From Nocardia sp. XZ_19_385 (lineage in GTDB: Bacteria; Actinomycetota; Actinomycetes; Mycobacteriales; Mycobacteriaceae), in NCBI RefSeq assembly GCF_015355755.1, contig NZ_JACVEE010000011.1, positions 1-17,100 on the forward strand: DNA of 17,100 bases. The letters are read 5' to 3'. The notes beneath the pieces are model-generated. The model ran no database searches and was not told the origin of the DNA. It was given only the letters and a program-made list of their open reading frames with translations. This document shows, piece after piece, positions 1 through 6,146 of this stretch. How positions within the stretch are numbered: position 1 is the first letter of the stretch; each line of letters opens with the position of its first letter. The position numbers were made by a program, and so were the translations under genes.

Positions 1-39
1 AATCAGCGGGTTCGGGGTTCGAGTCCCTGATGGCGCACC
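1..39 (+). repeat. attL: attL core (39-bp direct repeat)
   Basis: This sequence is identical to 17062-17100. The copy touches the window edge, so the repeat could extend further left. It contains the 3' part of a tRNA. The left copy would therefore complete the functional host tRNA gene, whose 5' part lies outside the window, while the right copy is an orphan tRNA tail. Confidence 0.93.
1..39 (+). tRNA. 3' portion of a host tRNA, probably tRNA-Lys (partial)
   Basis: The T-arm is visible as a CGGGG / CCCTG stem (one G-U pair) around the loop TTCGAGT, followed by the acceptor strand ATGGCGC, discriminator A and CC. The 5' half is outside the window. The first bases, AATCAGC, fit the 3' side of the anticodon loop and stem immediately after the anticodon. 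An anticodon loop ending in AA, together with an acceptor that would start GCGCCAT, resembles actinobacterial tRNA-Lys. The amino-acid identity is inferred because the anticodon is not in the window. Confidence 0.7.
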
Positions 40-152
40 GATCGTCTGTCGGTGCCGGAATTTTCCGGTAGCTGGCAGGCGTAAGCCTGTCTCCATGCGG
101 TTCGGTCATGCCCGCATAGTAGCCGAAAACGCCCGCTTTTCTGACCGCCCTG

Positions 153-186
153 AAACCCCCTTGTCGTTCGCGACACAGGGGGTTTT
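153..186 (+). terminator. Strong hairpin with short U-tract (terminator, also masks an RBS)
   Basis: AAACCCCCTTGTCG pairs with CGACACAGGGGGTTT over 14 base pairs with one bulged C and a TTCG tetraloop, followed by TTTT. This is a good intrinsic terminator reading rightward, and would stop the host tRNA transcript that enters the prophage. The 3' arm contains AGGGGG (177-182), which is also the only Shine-Dalgarno candidate for the GTG at 190, so folding would hide that site. Confidence 0.7.
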
Positions 187-189
187 GTC

Positions 190-405
190 GTGAGCGGGCA
201 CGTCTCGCCCGCCGAGCTGCTGGACGCTGTCTACTACGCGTCGGCGGTCATCACCTTCGGCGCTGATCCCGACCGACCCGGCCGTGTGATCACCCACACC
301 TTCCAGACCGAGGACGCCCCATCCTCGGTGCCCGTGCCCGTGGCCGTCGCGGTCGCGGCACTGCGCGAGCTGGCCGACGACCTCGAGTCCGGCGGTGCGT
401 CATGA
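190..405 (+). CDS. Small protein of unknown function (71 aa)
   Basis: The GTG start lies seven bases after AGGGGG (177-182), and the stop overlaps the next start as ATGA (402-405). The overlap indicates translational coupling and supports both genes being real. The product is acidic towards the end, with a Pro/Val/Ala-rich stretch (residues 46-56) and a helical tail. I recognise no domain. It is the first gene inside attL and is separated from the structural operon by about 360 non-coding bases, so it may belong to an accessory or early unit. Its ribosome site sits inside a terminator-like hairpin. Confidence 0.6.
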   Translation: MSGHVSPAELLDAVYYASAVITFGADPDRPGRVITHTFQTEDAPSSVPVPVAVAVAALRELADDLESGGAS

Positions 406-602
406 GCGCCCCTCGCGTCACCCGCACCGCTCCCCTTCCCCGCTGCCCGCACTGCCAGCGGCCCTACCACCCGACAGCACGCGTTCCGCGACTGCCTACG
501 GGCCAGGTATGGCGCTGCGCCGAGTGCCGCAACAGCCCCGGTTCCGACCCTGTGCCGGTCGACCGCTGGGCCGCCCCCAGGGGTGATGCCGCCGTGAGAT
601 GA
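402..602 (+). CDS. Small zinc-ribbon protein (66 aa)
   Basis: Two CxxC knuckles, C15-x2-C18 and C39-x2-C42, are spaced as in zinc ribbons, in a short basic protein. Such proteins usually bind nucleic acid or other proteins; no specific role can be read from the sequence. The ATG overlaps the stop of the preceding gene by four bases, so the pair is probably co-translated. A 358-base non-coding stretch follows. Similar tiny Cys-rich proteins are common in actinophage genomes. Confidence 0.65.
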   Translation: MSAPRVTRTAPLPRCPHCQRPYHPTARVPRLPTGQVWRCAECRNSPGSDPVPVDRWAAPRGDAAVR

Positions 603-960
603 GCCGAGCTCGTCCCGGTGCGCCCGTGGGTAATGCGGGTGATCGGCCTAGCCCGCCGAGTCGTCGCCCGTCAGAGGGGCCACTGCACCCATTCCGATGC
701 GAGCGTCCGACCCGGTAAAGGCGGACTCGGACGGGGACGCCGTGGCAGGCGTACCGGACGTTCGCAATATCCCAGTCCCGGCGGCCCAGCGAGTAATTCC
801 CGTGGCCGCGTGCATCACCAACCGATCCGATCGAAGCGACTGACGTGGTGGCACTCCGTACCTCAGCGGTACGGGGTACGCCCTGCCCTCACGCTCCCGC
901 CGCTCCCTCCGTGGTAGCTCAGACGCCCCCGGATCGGTCCATAGACAGGAGAACTCAGCT
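603..960. other. Non-coding stretch upstream of the packaging operon
   Basis: The open frames here show no third-position GC bias, unlike the neighbouring genes, and lack ribosome sites. The clearest element is the perfect 7-bp dyad CCGTACC-TCAGC-GGTACGG (856-874). The operon start codon at 961 is preceded by AGGAGA (947-952). I see no convincing -35/-10 pair. By position, before the HNH and terminase genes, this stretch is the best place in the element for the late promoter, a cos site or an origin. None of these can be shown from sequence alone. Confidence 0.5.
856..874. repeat. Perfect 7-bp inverted repeat
   Basis: CCGTACC and GGTACGG flank a TCAGC loop, about 87 bases before the first gene of the large operon. 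GGTACG recurs immediately after the right arm (875-880). It could be an operator, a weak terminator for the two left-end genes, or part of a cos or replication site. Confidence 0.45.
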
Positions 961-1260
961 ATGACCACTCCGGACAACACCCCGCAACGCGCACGAGCGC
1001 TGGCCGCACACCTCGAACGAGCCGCCCAGAGCCTCGCCACAACTGAGGGCACCCGCCCGGCCGGCGCGCTGCCCGACCCGTCGAACCTGGCCCGGCCGGG
1101 GAAGATCAAGCCCGCGGATCGCATCGGCGAACTCGCCCGCGTCCTGCTGGTCTCCATCGGCGACCGGCCCGGCAAGCCACCCGCTCACGTCGGGCCGCCA
1201 CCGACCGCCGCCGAACCGGACGCACCGGCACCGCTGCCCGCCGACGAGGTGCTGCCGTGA
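961..1260 (+). CDS. Hypothetical protein, first gene of the structural operon (99 aa)
   Basis: The ATG has AGGAGA eight bases upstream, and the stop overlaps the GTG of the HNH gene (GTGA at 1257-1260). The N-terminal part (about residues 8-28) is an amphipathic helix rich in Ala, Arg and Leu. A second helical part follows (about residues 50-68), and the tail is rich in Pro and Ala. No domain was recognised. Its position directly ahead of the HNH nuclease and terminase suggests a packaging-related role, but that is only context. Confidence 0.7.
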   Translation: MTTPDNTPQRARALAAHLERAAQSLATTEGTRPAGALPDPSNLARPGKIKPADRIGELARVLLVSIGDRPGKPPAHVGPPPTAAEPDAPAPLPADEVLP

Positions 1261-1520
1261 GTTGGGGCGGCCGCCGCGCCCAGGCTCTGCGGCTGCTGTG
1301 CCTGGCCACCTACGGCACCACCTGTCACCTGTGCGGGCGGCCCCGCGCCACCACCGCCGATCACCTGATCCCCCGCAGCAAGGGCGGCCCGGACTCACTC
1401 GACAACCTGCGCCCAGCGCACAAGTCGTGCAACTCCGCGCGCGGCGACATGTGGTTGCACGAGTGGTTCGCCTCCCGCCGCTACCAGGCCGCCACCGTGG
1501 CCCCGTCCCGAGAGTGGTGA
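1257..1520 (+). CDS. HNH endonuclease
   Basis: This 87-residue protein is essentially one HNH domain. It has zinc-binding C23-x2-C26, the D35-H36 pair of the first catalytic strand, N50, and the H55-x2-C58 end of the beta-beta-alpha metal fold. Small HNH proteins encoded beside the terminase genes of long-tailed phages assist the large terminase in specific cleavage of phage DNA during packaging; this is established for HK97 gp74. Translation is coupled to the preceding gene by a GTGA overlap. Its location just left of the terminase genes fits the packaging role better than that of a free homing endonuclease. Confidence 0.9.
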   Translation: MSWGGRRAQALRLLCLATYGTTCHLCGRPRATTADHLIPRSKGGPDSLDNLRPAHKSCNSARGDMWLHEWFASRRYQAATVAPSREW

Positions 1521-1526
1521 GCGGCA

Positions 1527-1937
1527 ATGGAACTCGACGCCGAAACCTACTGCCACGGCTGTGGTGCTCCGCTGGCATGGCGCATCACCCGGTCCCTGCC
1601 CCAGCTGACACCCCTGGACATCGAGCCCAGCGAGGACGGCACCGTGCGGGTAGACGACGACAACAGCGCAACCATCCTGGCCGGGCCTGCGCTGGCCCGC
1701 GCACGGGCTCAGCGGGCGGTGCTGTACGCCCGCCATATCCAAGGCCAGGACTGCCCGGACCTGTGGCCCGCCCAATCGGGCGAATTCGCTAATGAATTCA
1801 AATCCGAAATCCCAAAAGTTCCCAGTTTTTTGGCATTTCGGCCGCCGGACACCACCGCGCCCACCTCCCTTTTTCCCGACCAGGCCCGGCAACCGGGGGT
1901 AGGAACGCCGAGCCGAGCACCCACCGAAACGCCCTAA
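1527..1937 (+). CDS. Putative zinc-knuckle protein (136 aa)
   Basis: A YCHGCG motif (C9, C12) near the N-terminus and a later H70...C76 could form one zinc site. The middle contains an acidic strand-rich segment (residues 30-46) and an Ala/Arg helix. The last 50 residues look disordered, and their coding DNA (about 1785-1845) is clearly more AT-rich than its surroundings. The gene starts seven bases after the HNH stop, without a strong ribosome site. The function is unknown; the position in the packaging cluster suggests DNA binding. Confidence 0.7.
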   Translation: MELDAETYCHGCGAPLAWRITRSLPQLTPLDIEPSEDGTVRVDDDNSATILAGPALARARAQRAVLYARHIQGQDCPDLWPAQSGEFANEFKSEIPKVPSFLAFRPPDTTAPTSLFPDQARQPGVGTPSRAPTETP

Positions 1938-1963
1938 TAGGCACCGATCAAGGAGACCCGATT

Positions 1964-2371
1964 ATGCCCAGGCGACCCACGAATTCCCCTGAGCAAGGCC
2001 AGGATTCGATGTTCCCGGAATTGCCGAACACCGATGCCGTGGTCCGCACTCAGCCCGGCCGCCACGCGGCGGCCGTGGAACTGGCGATCAAGGCGGCCCG
2101 CGACGACCACGCGCTGGTCGACGCCGACGAGGCCGCGCTGACGCTCGTGCGCGCCGGTGCCTGGGCACTGGATGTCTTCGAGGCCCAGAACAAGCCCTAC
2201 GGCCCGAGCAAGCTTCTCGGCCCGGTGCTGGACGCGCTGAAGGAACTGCGGATGACGCCCGAGACCAGGGCTACCGCGCAACACGACACCCTGGAGGAGC
2301 TGCTCCGTGAACTCGCTACCCCAACCCCTGACGCCCCCGCCCCGGTTCGCGACTCCGCGCAACCCGAGTAG
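1964..2371 (+). CDS. Terminase small subunit (putative)
   Basis: AAGGAGA (1950-1956) lies seven bases before the ATG. The 135-residue protein is mainly helical, with a motif like ELRMTPETRAT (residues 92-102) similar to the linker segment of P27-type small terminases. Its 3' end overlaps the large terminase gene by 65 bases, which is typical of the pair. The expected role is recognition of the phage DNA packaging site and regulation of the motor. No classical helix-turn-helix is obvious, so the assignment rests on size, motif and position. Confidence 0.75.
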   Translation: MPRRPTNSPEQGQDSMFPELPNTDAVVRTQPGRHAAAVELAIKAARDDHALVDADEAALTLVRAGAWALDVFEAQNKPYGPSKLLGPVLDALKELRMTPETRATAQHDTLEELLRELATPTPDAPAPVRDSAQPE

Positions 2372-3728
2372 GCCCACCTTCGGCCCGGCCGTGGCCAAGG
2401 TCTCGGCCGCCATGGGCCAGCCGCTCATGCCCTGGCAACGCCAGGTAGCCGACACCGCGCTGGAAGTGGACGAGCGCGGCCGGTTCGTGCATTCGCTCGT
2501 GGTCATCTCCGTACCGCGCCAGTCCGGAAAGACCACCCTGGTCCTGGCAAATGCCGTGCACCGCTGCGTGTTCCGCGCCAACCAGCGCGCCTGGCACACC
2601 GCCCAGACCGGCCAGGACGCACGCGACCAGTGGCGGGAGATGGCGGGCCGCCTGCTGCGCTCCCCGCTCAACCCGCTCATCACGGTGAAATGGGGTGCCG
2701 GTGACTCCCGGATGATCTTCGCCACCGGCTCCGAGCTACGCCCGCACCCGCCGACCGTGGACGCCCTGCACGGCAAACAGTCCGACCTCAACGACATCGA
2801 CGAGGGATGGGTGTTCGACGACGCCCAGGGCGCGAACCTCATGCAAGCCATCGTGCCCACCCAGGCGACCCGTCCCGGTGCCCAGACCATCATCCTGTCC
2901 ACCATGGGAACCGCGAATTCCACGTGGTTCCATGGCCTTTCGGATCGCGGGCGGGACGGCGATCCGGGTGTGTGCTATTTCGAGTGGTCGATTCCCGAGA
3001 CCGCAGACCCGCTGGACCTGGACGTGGTGGCCGCCCACCACCCCGCCTACGGCCACACCATCGACATGGACGCACTCAAGCGGGCGCGAGACCAGCTCGG
3101 CGACAAGCCCGGTGAGTTCGCCCGCGCCTACGGCAACCGGCGTACCGGTGCCGGGGAACGGCTGTTCCCGCGCTGGGAGGAGGCACAGACAGCGGTCGCG
3201 TTCCCCGACGATGCCCGGCCCGCGTTCGGTGCGGCGGTCTCGATCGACCGCAGCGAAACCGCCATCGTGGCCGCCGCGCTGGTCGACGGAATGCCCGTGC
3301 TCGAGCTGATCGAATGCCGCCCCGGCACATCCTGGGCGGCACCGCGGCTTGCCCAGCTGGCCGCCGGACACCGCAACCACGGCGTAGCTGTCGACCAGTA
3401 CGGCCCCTCGGGCACCCTGGCCGACGAACTGGGCCGCCTCGGGGTGACGTTGCTGCCGATCGGCATCCGCGATATCACCGCCGCAGCGGCGAACCTGCTC
3501 GACCGTCTGAACCCCAAAGACGGTGGCCCCATAGGGATTCGGTTCCGCACCGATCCGGCGTTCTCGGCCGCCGCCGACATCGCGGCGCTACGCCCGGTGG
3601 GTGATGCGGTGGCGCTGTCGCGGCGCTCGCCCGGCTCGATCGCCGCTCTGGAGGCCGGGGCGCTGGCCGCCTACGCCCTGGATCATCAAGGCGCGCCAAG
3701 CGCCGTGCCGTTGGTGGTTTTCGGATGA
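2307..3728 (+). CDS. Terminase large subunit
   Basis: This 473-residue packaging motor has both required domains. The ATPase has a Walker A-type loop PRQSGKT (residues 70-76), a Walker B with D165-E166 in a NDIDEGW context, and a coupling motif near ILSTMGT (196-202). The C-terminal RNase H-like nuclease has candidate metal-binding acids D314 (in VSIDRSE), D363 (in AVDQYGP) and D433. GGAGGAG (2293-2299) is seven bases before the GTG at 2307, so this start inside the small terminase gene is well supported. The enzyme cuts concatemeric DNA and pumps it through the portal into the prohead. Confidence 0.95.
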   Translation: MNSLPQPLTPPPRFATPRNPSRPTFGPAVAKVSAAMGQPLMPWQRQVADTALEVDERGRFVHSLVVISVPRQSGKTTLVLANAVHRCVFRANQRAWHTAQTGQDARDQWREMAGRLLRSPLNPLITVKWGAGDSRMIFATGSELRPHPPTVDALHGKQSDLNDIDEGWVFDDAQGANLMQAIVPTQATRPGAQTIILSTMGTANSTWFHGLSDRGRDGDPGVCYFEWSIPETADPLDLDVVAAHHPAYGHTIDMDALKRARDQLGDKPGEFARAYGNRRTGAGERLFPRWEEAQTAVAFPDDARPAFGAAVSIDRSETAIVAAALVDGMPVLELIECRPGTSWAAPRLAQLAAGHRNHGVAVDQYGPSGTLADELGRLGVTLLPIGIRDITAAAANLLDRLNPKDGGPIGIRFRTDPAFSAAADIAALRPVGDAVALSRRSPGSIAALEAGALAAYALDHQGAPSAVPLVVFG

Positions 3729-4003
3729 GGGTCCGTACCGATGCCACCGATCACATGGTGCTGACTGTCTGCGATTGTGGCTGGCGATTCGCTGGCGACT
3801 CCTACGGCCAGAACGCCCGCGCCGTGCGTGACCACGCTCGCACCGCCCACTACGACGACCCTCGAGCGGTGAAACGCGCTGCTGATTCTGCGCGTGTCGC
3901 GTCGCGGCGTGAGAGTCGCAAATGTGCGCAGGATCGAAGGCATGGGATTCATTCGGTCCTTGCTGGCGATTCGCTCGCTGCCGGAGTTGGCAGCGGCGCA
4001 TAG
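3725..4003 (+). CDS. Small zinc-finger-like protein
   Basis: The ATG overlaps the terminase stop (ATGA at 3725-3728). The N-terminal half has C16-x-C18 in a CDCGW motif and H37-x4-H42, a zinc-finger-like pattern often seen in short actinophage proteins between terminase and portal. The last 20 residues overlap the start of the portal gene by 62 bases and probably carry little function. The role is unknown; it might bind nucleic acid or modulate packaging. Confidence 0.7.
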   Translation: MRVRTDATDHMVLTVCDCGWRFAGDSYGQNARAVRDHARTAHYDDPRAVKRAADSARVASRRESRKCAQDRRHGIHSVLAGDSLAAGVGSGA

Positions 4004-5081
4004 CAATGCCGTTCAGGTTGCCTCACCGTTCTCGCCCTATCCGAACCACATGAATCAGGTGGTTTGGCCCGATCTGGTGGGGCTGGAGAACGTGCTCCCG
4101 ATGACGCGCCTGGAGGCCATGACCGTCCCGGCCATGGCCCGTGCGCGCCGGATCATCGTGGGCAGCATCGCGCGAATGCCGTTGCGCGCCTACAAGGGCG
4201 ACGACTTGCTGACCTCGCAGCCGGCCTGGATCGACCGCACCGACGGACCGGTGAGCCCGTTTCACCGAATGCTGTGGACGGTGGATGACCTGCTGTTCTA
4301 CGGCTGGTCGCTCTGGGGCTTGTCACGTGACGATGCGGGCCAGGTGATCGCGGCCGGGCGAATCCCCTGGGAGCGCTGGGAATTCGACACCGTAGGCCGA
4401 ATCGTGGTCGACGGGGAGCTGGTCGCCGACAGTGACGTGTGCCTGATCCCCGGCGTAGACGAGGGCCTGCTGTACTTCGCCCAGCGCGCGATCCGGCACG
4501 CGGCCAAGCTGATCGCCGCCGCCGACTCCGCCGCCTCGACGCCGACGCCGAACCTCGAGCTACACCAGACCACCGACGCCCCGATGCCCCAGGCCGAAAT
4601 CGACGCGTTGGTGGCCGCCTGGGCCGCCGCGCGGCGCGGCGCGAACGGCGGTGTCGCCTACACCAACAACGCGATCGAGCTGCGCGAGCACGGCGCACCG
4701 AATGAGCACCTGCTGATCGAGGGCCGCAACGCCGCCGCTGTCGACATCGCGCGCGCTGCCGGTCTGCCCGCCGCCTCGATCGACGCGACCGGCCCCACGG
4801 CCTCGCTCACCTACGAGACCACCCAGGGCCGCAACGCCGAGCTGGTGGACTACGGCCTGGCCCCGTACATGTCGGCGATCTCCGCGCGCCTGGGCATGGA
4901 CGACATGGTGACCCGTGGGCACCGAATCGCTTTTGACACAGAGGATTTCGTCGGTCCTGCCATTCGCGTGCAGGTGCCCGACGAGGGCGGGCCAGCCGCT
5001 AGCCCGTCCGCCGCGCCCGGTGCGTCGCGCCCTTCGCCGCCGGGCGCGGCCAGTCCGTCGACCCCAGGAGTGCGCCAGTGA
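3942..5081 (+). CDS. Portal protein
   Basis: This is an HK97-type portal, short at 379 residues. It includes the typical stretch with an ARARRIIVGSIARMPLRAY-like segment near the N-terminus, a central IPWERW / strand-rich region, and the long C-terminal helical part followed by a Ser/Pro/Ala-rich tail (last 30 residues). The frame is open from 3894, but ATG 3942 has AGGA eight bases upstream and gives the usual short portal N-terminus. Twelve copies form the ring at the capsid vertex through which DNA passes. The stop overlaps the endolysin start (GTGA). Confidence 0.9.
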   Translation: MGFIRSLLAIRSLPELAAAHSNAVQVASPFSPYPNHMNQVVWPDLVGLENVLPMTRLEAMTVPAMARARRIIVGSIARMPLRAYKGDDLLTSQPAWIDRTDGPVSPFHRMLWTVDDLLFYGWSLWGLSRDDAGQVIAAGRIPWERWEFDTVGRIVVDGELVADSDVCLIPGVDEGLLYFAQRAIRHAAKLIAAADSAASTPTPNLELHQTTDAPMPQAEIDALVAAWAAARRGANGGVAYTNNAIELREHGAPNEHLLIEGRNAAAVDIARAAGLPAASIDATGPTASLTYETTQGRNAELVDYGLAPYMSAISARLGMDDMVTRGHRIAFDTEDFVGPAIRVQVPDEGGPAASPSAAPGASRPSPPGAASPSTPGVRQ

Positions 5082-5740
5082 ACACCGAGAACGGTTGGCC
5101 TGTCATCCCCGCGTCCGAGCTGGACCGTGGCCCGGTCCCCGGCACCCGCGCCGTGGTCGAGCTGCGCGCCGGTGACGTGTCAACGGTCCTGAAGGGCTGG
5201 GCCGCCTGGTACCACCGCAACGTCGAACCGATCGACCCCGGCCAGCGCGACGAGTGGGGCTGGTCGGCCACGAACGACGTGTGGAACTCCAACCACCTGT
5301 CCGGCACCGCTATCGACATCAACGCCATGCGCTACCCGTGGAAGCACTACACGATGCCCGCCGACAAGGTGGCCGTCGTGCGCCGGGGCCTGGACCTGTT
5401 CGAGGGCACCGTGTTCTGGGGCCGCGACTGGGGCGAGATGGGCTCGTGGCCGGACGAAATGCACTACCAAATCGGCTGCAACGCACAGGAATTGGCGCGC
5501 TTCGCCGCGCGATTGAACGCCGGACATCTCGGCATCTACGGACCGGAGGACGACATGGCACTGACCGATGAGGATCTGGACCGGATCGCCGCGCACATCT
5601 GGGGTGAGATCACCAAAAACCAAGCCGGACAGCCAGTCTCGCGAGAAGACATGGTCAAGTTCATGGACACCCATATCAACGAGATCTCCGCGAAGCTGGA
5701 TCGCGTTGTGAAGGCGCTGAGCGGCGGTGATCACAAATGA
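5078..5740 (+). CDS. Endolysin, M15-family zinc peptidase
   Basis: Residues 1-150 form a D-Ala-D-Ala carboxypeptidase-like (VanY/M15) domain. The zinc ligands are visible as H73 in SNHLSGTAIDIN, D80, and H129 in DEMHY with catalytic E127. The enzyme would cut the peptide part of peptidoglycan at the end of infection. There is no signal peptide, so it depends on a holin. Residues 155-220 are a separate helical segment without a recognised cell-wall-binding motif, preceded by an internal ribosome site (see 5555). The gene sits between portal and capsid genes, an unusual place for a lysis gene. No LysB esterase is present in the window. Confidence 0.9.
   Translation: MNTENGWPVIPASELDRGPVPGTRAVVELRAGDVSTVLKGWAAWYHRNVEPIDPGQRDEWGWSATNDVWNSNHLSGTAIDINAMRYPWKHYTMPADKVAVVRRGLDLFEGTVFWGRDWGEMGSWPDEMHYQIGCNAQELARFAARLNAGHLGIYGPEDDMALTDEDLDRIAAHIWGEITKNQAGQPVSREDMVKFMDTHINEISAKLDRVVKALSGGDHK
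5555..5740 (+). CDS. Possible independently translated endolysin C-terminal fragment (61 aa)
   Basis: GGAGGA (5545-5550) stands four bases before an in-frame ATG at 5555, inside the endolysin gene (codon 160). Translation from there yields the 61-residue C-terminal helical segment alone. Internal starts producing C-terminal lysin fragments that co-assemble with the full protein are documented in some phages of Gram-positive hosts, for example the Enterococcus endolysin LysIME-EF1. The start here is seen only as a sequence signal. Confidence 0.45.
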   Translation: MALTDEDLDRIAAHIWGEITKNQAGQPVSREDMVKFMDTHINEISAKLDRVVKALSGGDHK

Positions 5741-5868
5741 TGTGGCTGCTGTACCTGTCATTCGCACTGGCCTGCACAGCGCTGATCTCGGTGGGCGCGG
5801 TTGTCGTGCTGCTGGTCTCGATCACCAACGCGCTCGCCGAGCGCCGACCGGAGTTCGTGAGGCGATGA
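5737..5868 (+). CDS. Tiny membrane protein, holin candidate (43 aa)
   Basis: ATG 5737 overlaps the endolysin stop (ATGA), and the stop overlaps the next gene (ATGA at 5865-5868). The product is a single hydrophobic helix (about residues 4-29) followed by a short polar tail ending in Arg residues, the layout of a small single-span holin or holin partner. Four-base overlaps at both ends argue strongly that it is translated despite its size. Confidence 0.7.
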   Translation: MMWLLYLSFALACTALISVGAVVVLLVSITNALAERRPEFVRR

Positions 5869-6146
5869 GTAGTGCCCCGCCCCCCGAACAGCCGACGCAA
5901 TGCGCGCACCCAGCGCGAGCGGCGGCCCGGTCGACAGCTGCCACGCTGGTCGGCCTCGGCCCCCTGGTCCCGCTGCTGGTCGCCCAGCTCGGTCAATCCC
6001 GCGCCGCTGTCGTCGTCGCGGTCGCACTCGCCGGTAACGCCGTCATCACCCGCGTACTCGCCATCCCTGAAGTGGAGGAGTGGTTGAAGCACGTCATGCC
6101 GTGGCTTGCCGCTGAATCCCCGTCCAGTCCACGGAGGCAGTCATGA
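5865..6146 (+). CDS. Holin-like membrane protein (93 aa)
   Basis: There are two hydrophobic segments, about residues 27-43 and 47-67, with a short polar Gln/Ser/Arg turn between. They are followed by an amphipathic tail (IPEVEEWLKHVMPWLA) of the kind found in actinophage holins. The N-terminus is Pro/Ala-rich with two Cys. The start overlaps the preceding small membrane gene and the stop overlaps the protease-capsid start, both as ATGA. Together with the endolysin it forms a three-gene lysis cassette. Which of the two membrane proteins is the holin and which the antiholin cannot be told. Confidence 0.75.
   Translation: MSSAPPPEQPTQCAHPARAAARSTAATLVGLGPLVPLLVAQLGQSRAAVVVAVALAGNAVITRVLAIPEVEEWLKHVMPWLAAESPSSPRRQS

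Noticed and set aside
618..917. Rightward 99-codon open frame in the gap before the structural operon
   Set aside because: Third positions hold about one third A/T, far from the bias of true neighbours. There is no ribosome site, and the translation is a basic, low-complexity sequence without domain character.
911..950. GGTAGCTCAG motif resembling the D-arm of a tRNA
   Set aside because: No anticodon stem, T-loop or matching acceptor strand follows, so it is not a tRNA gene.
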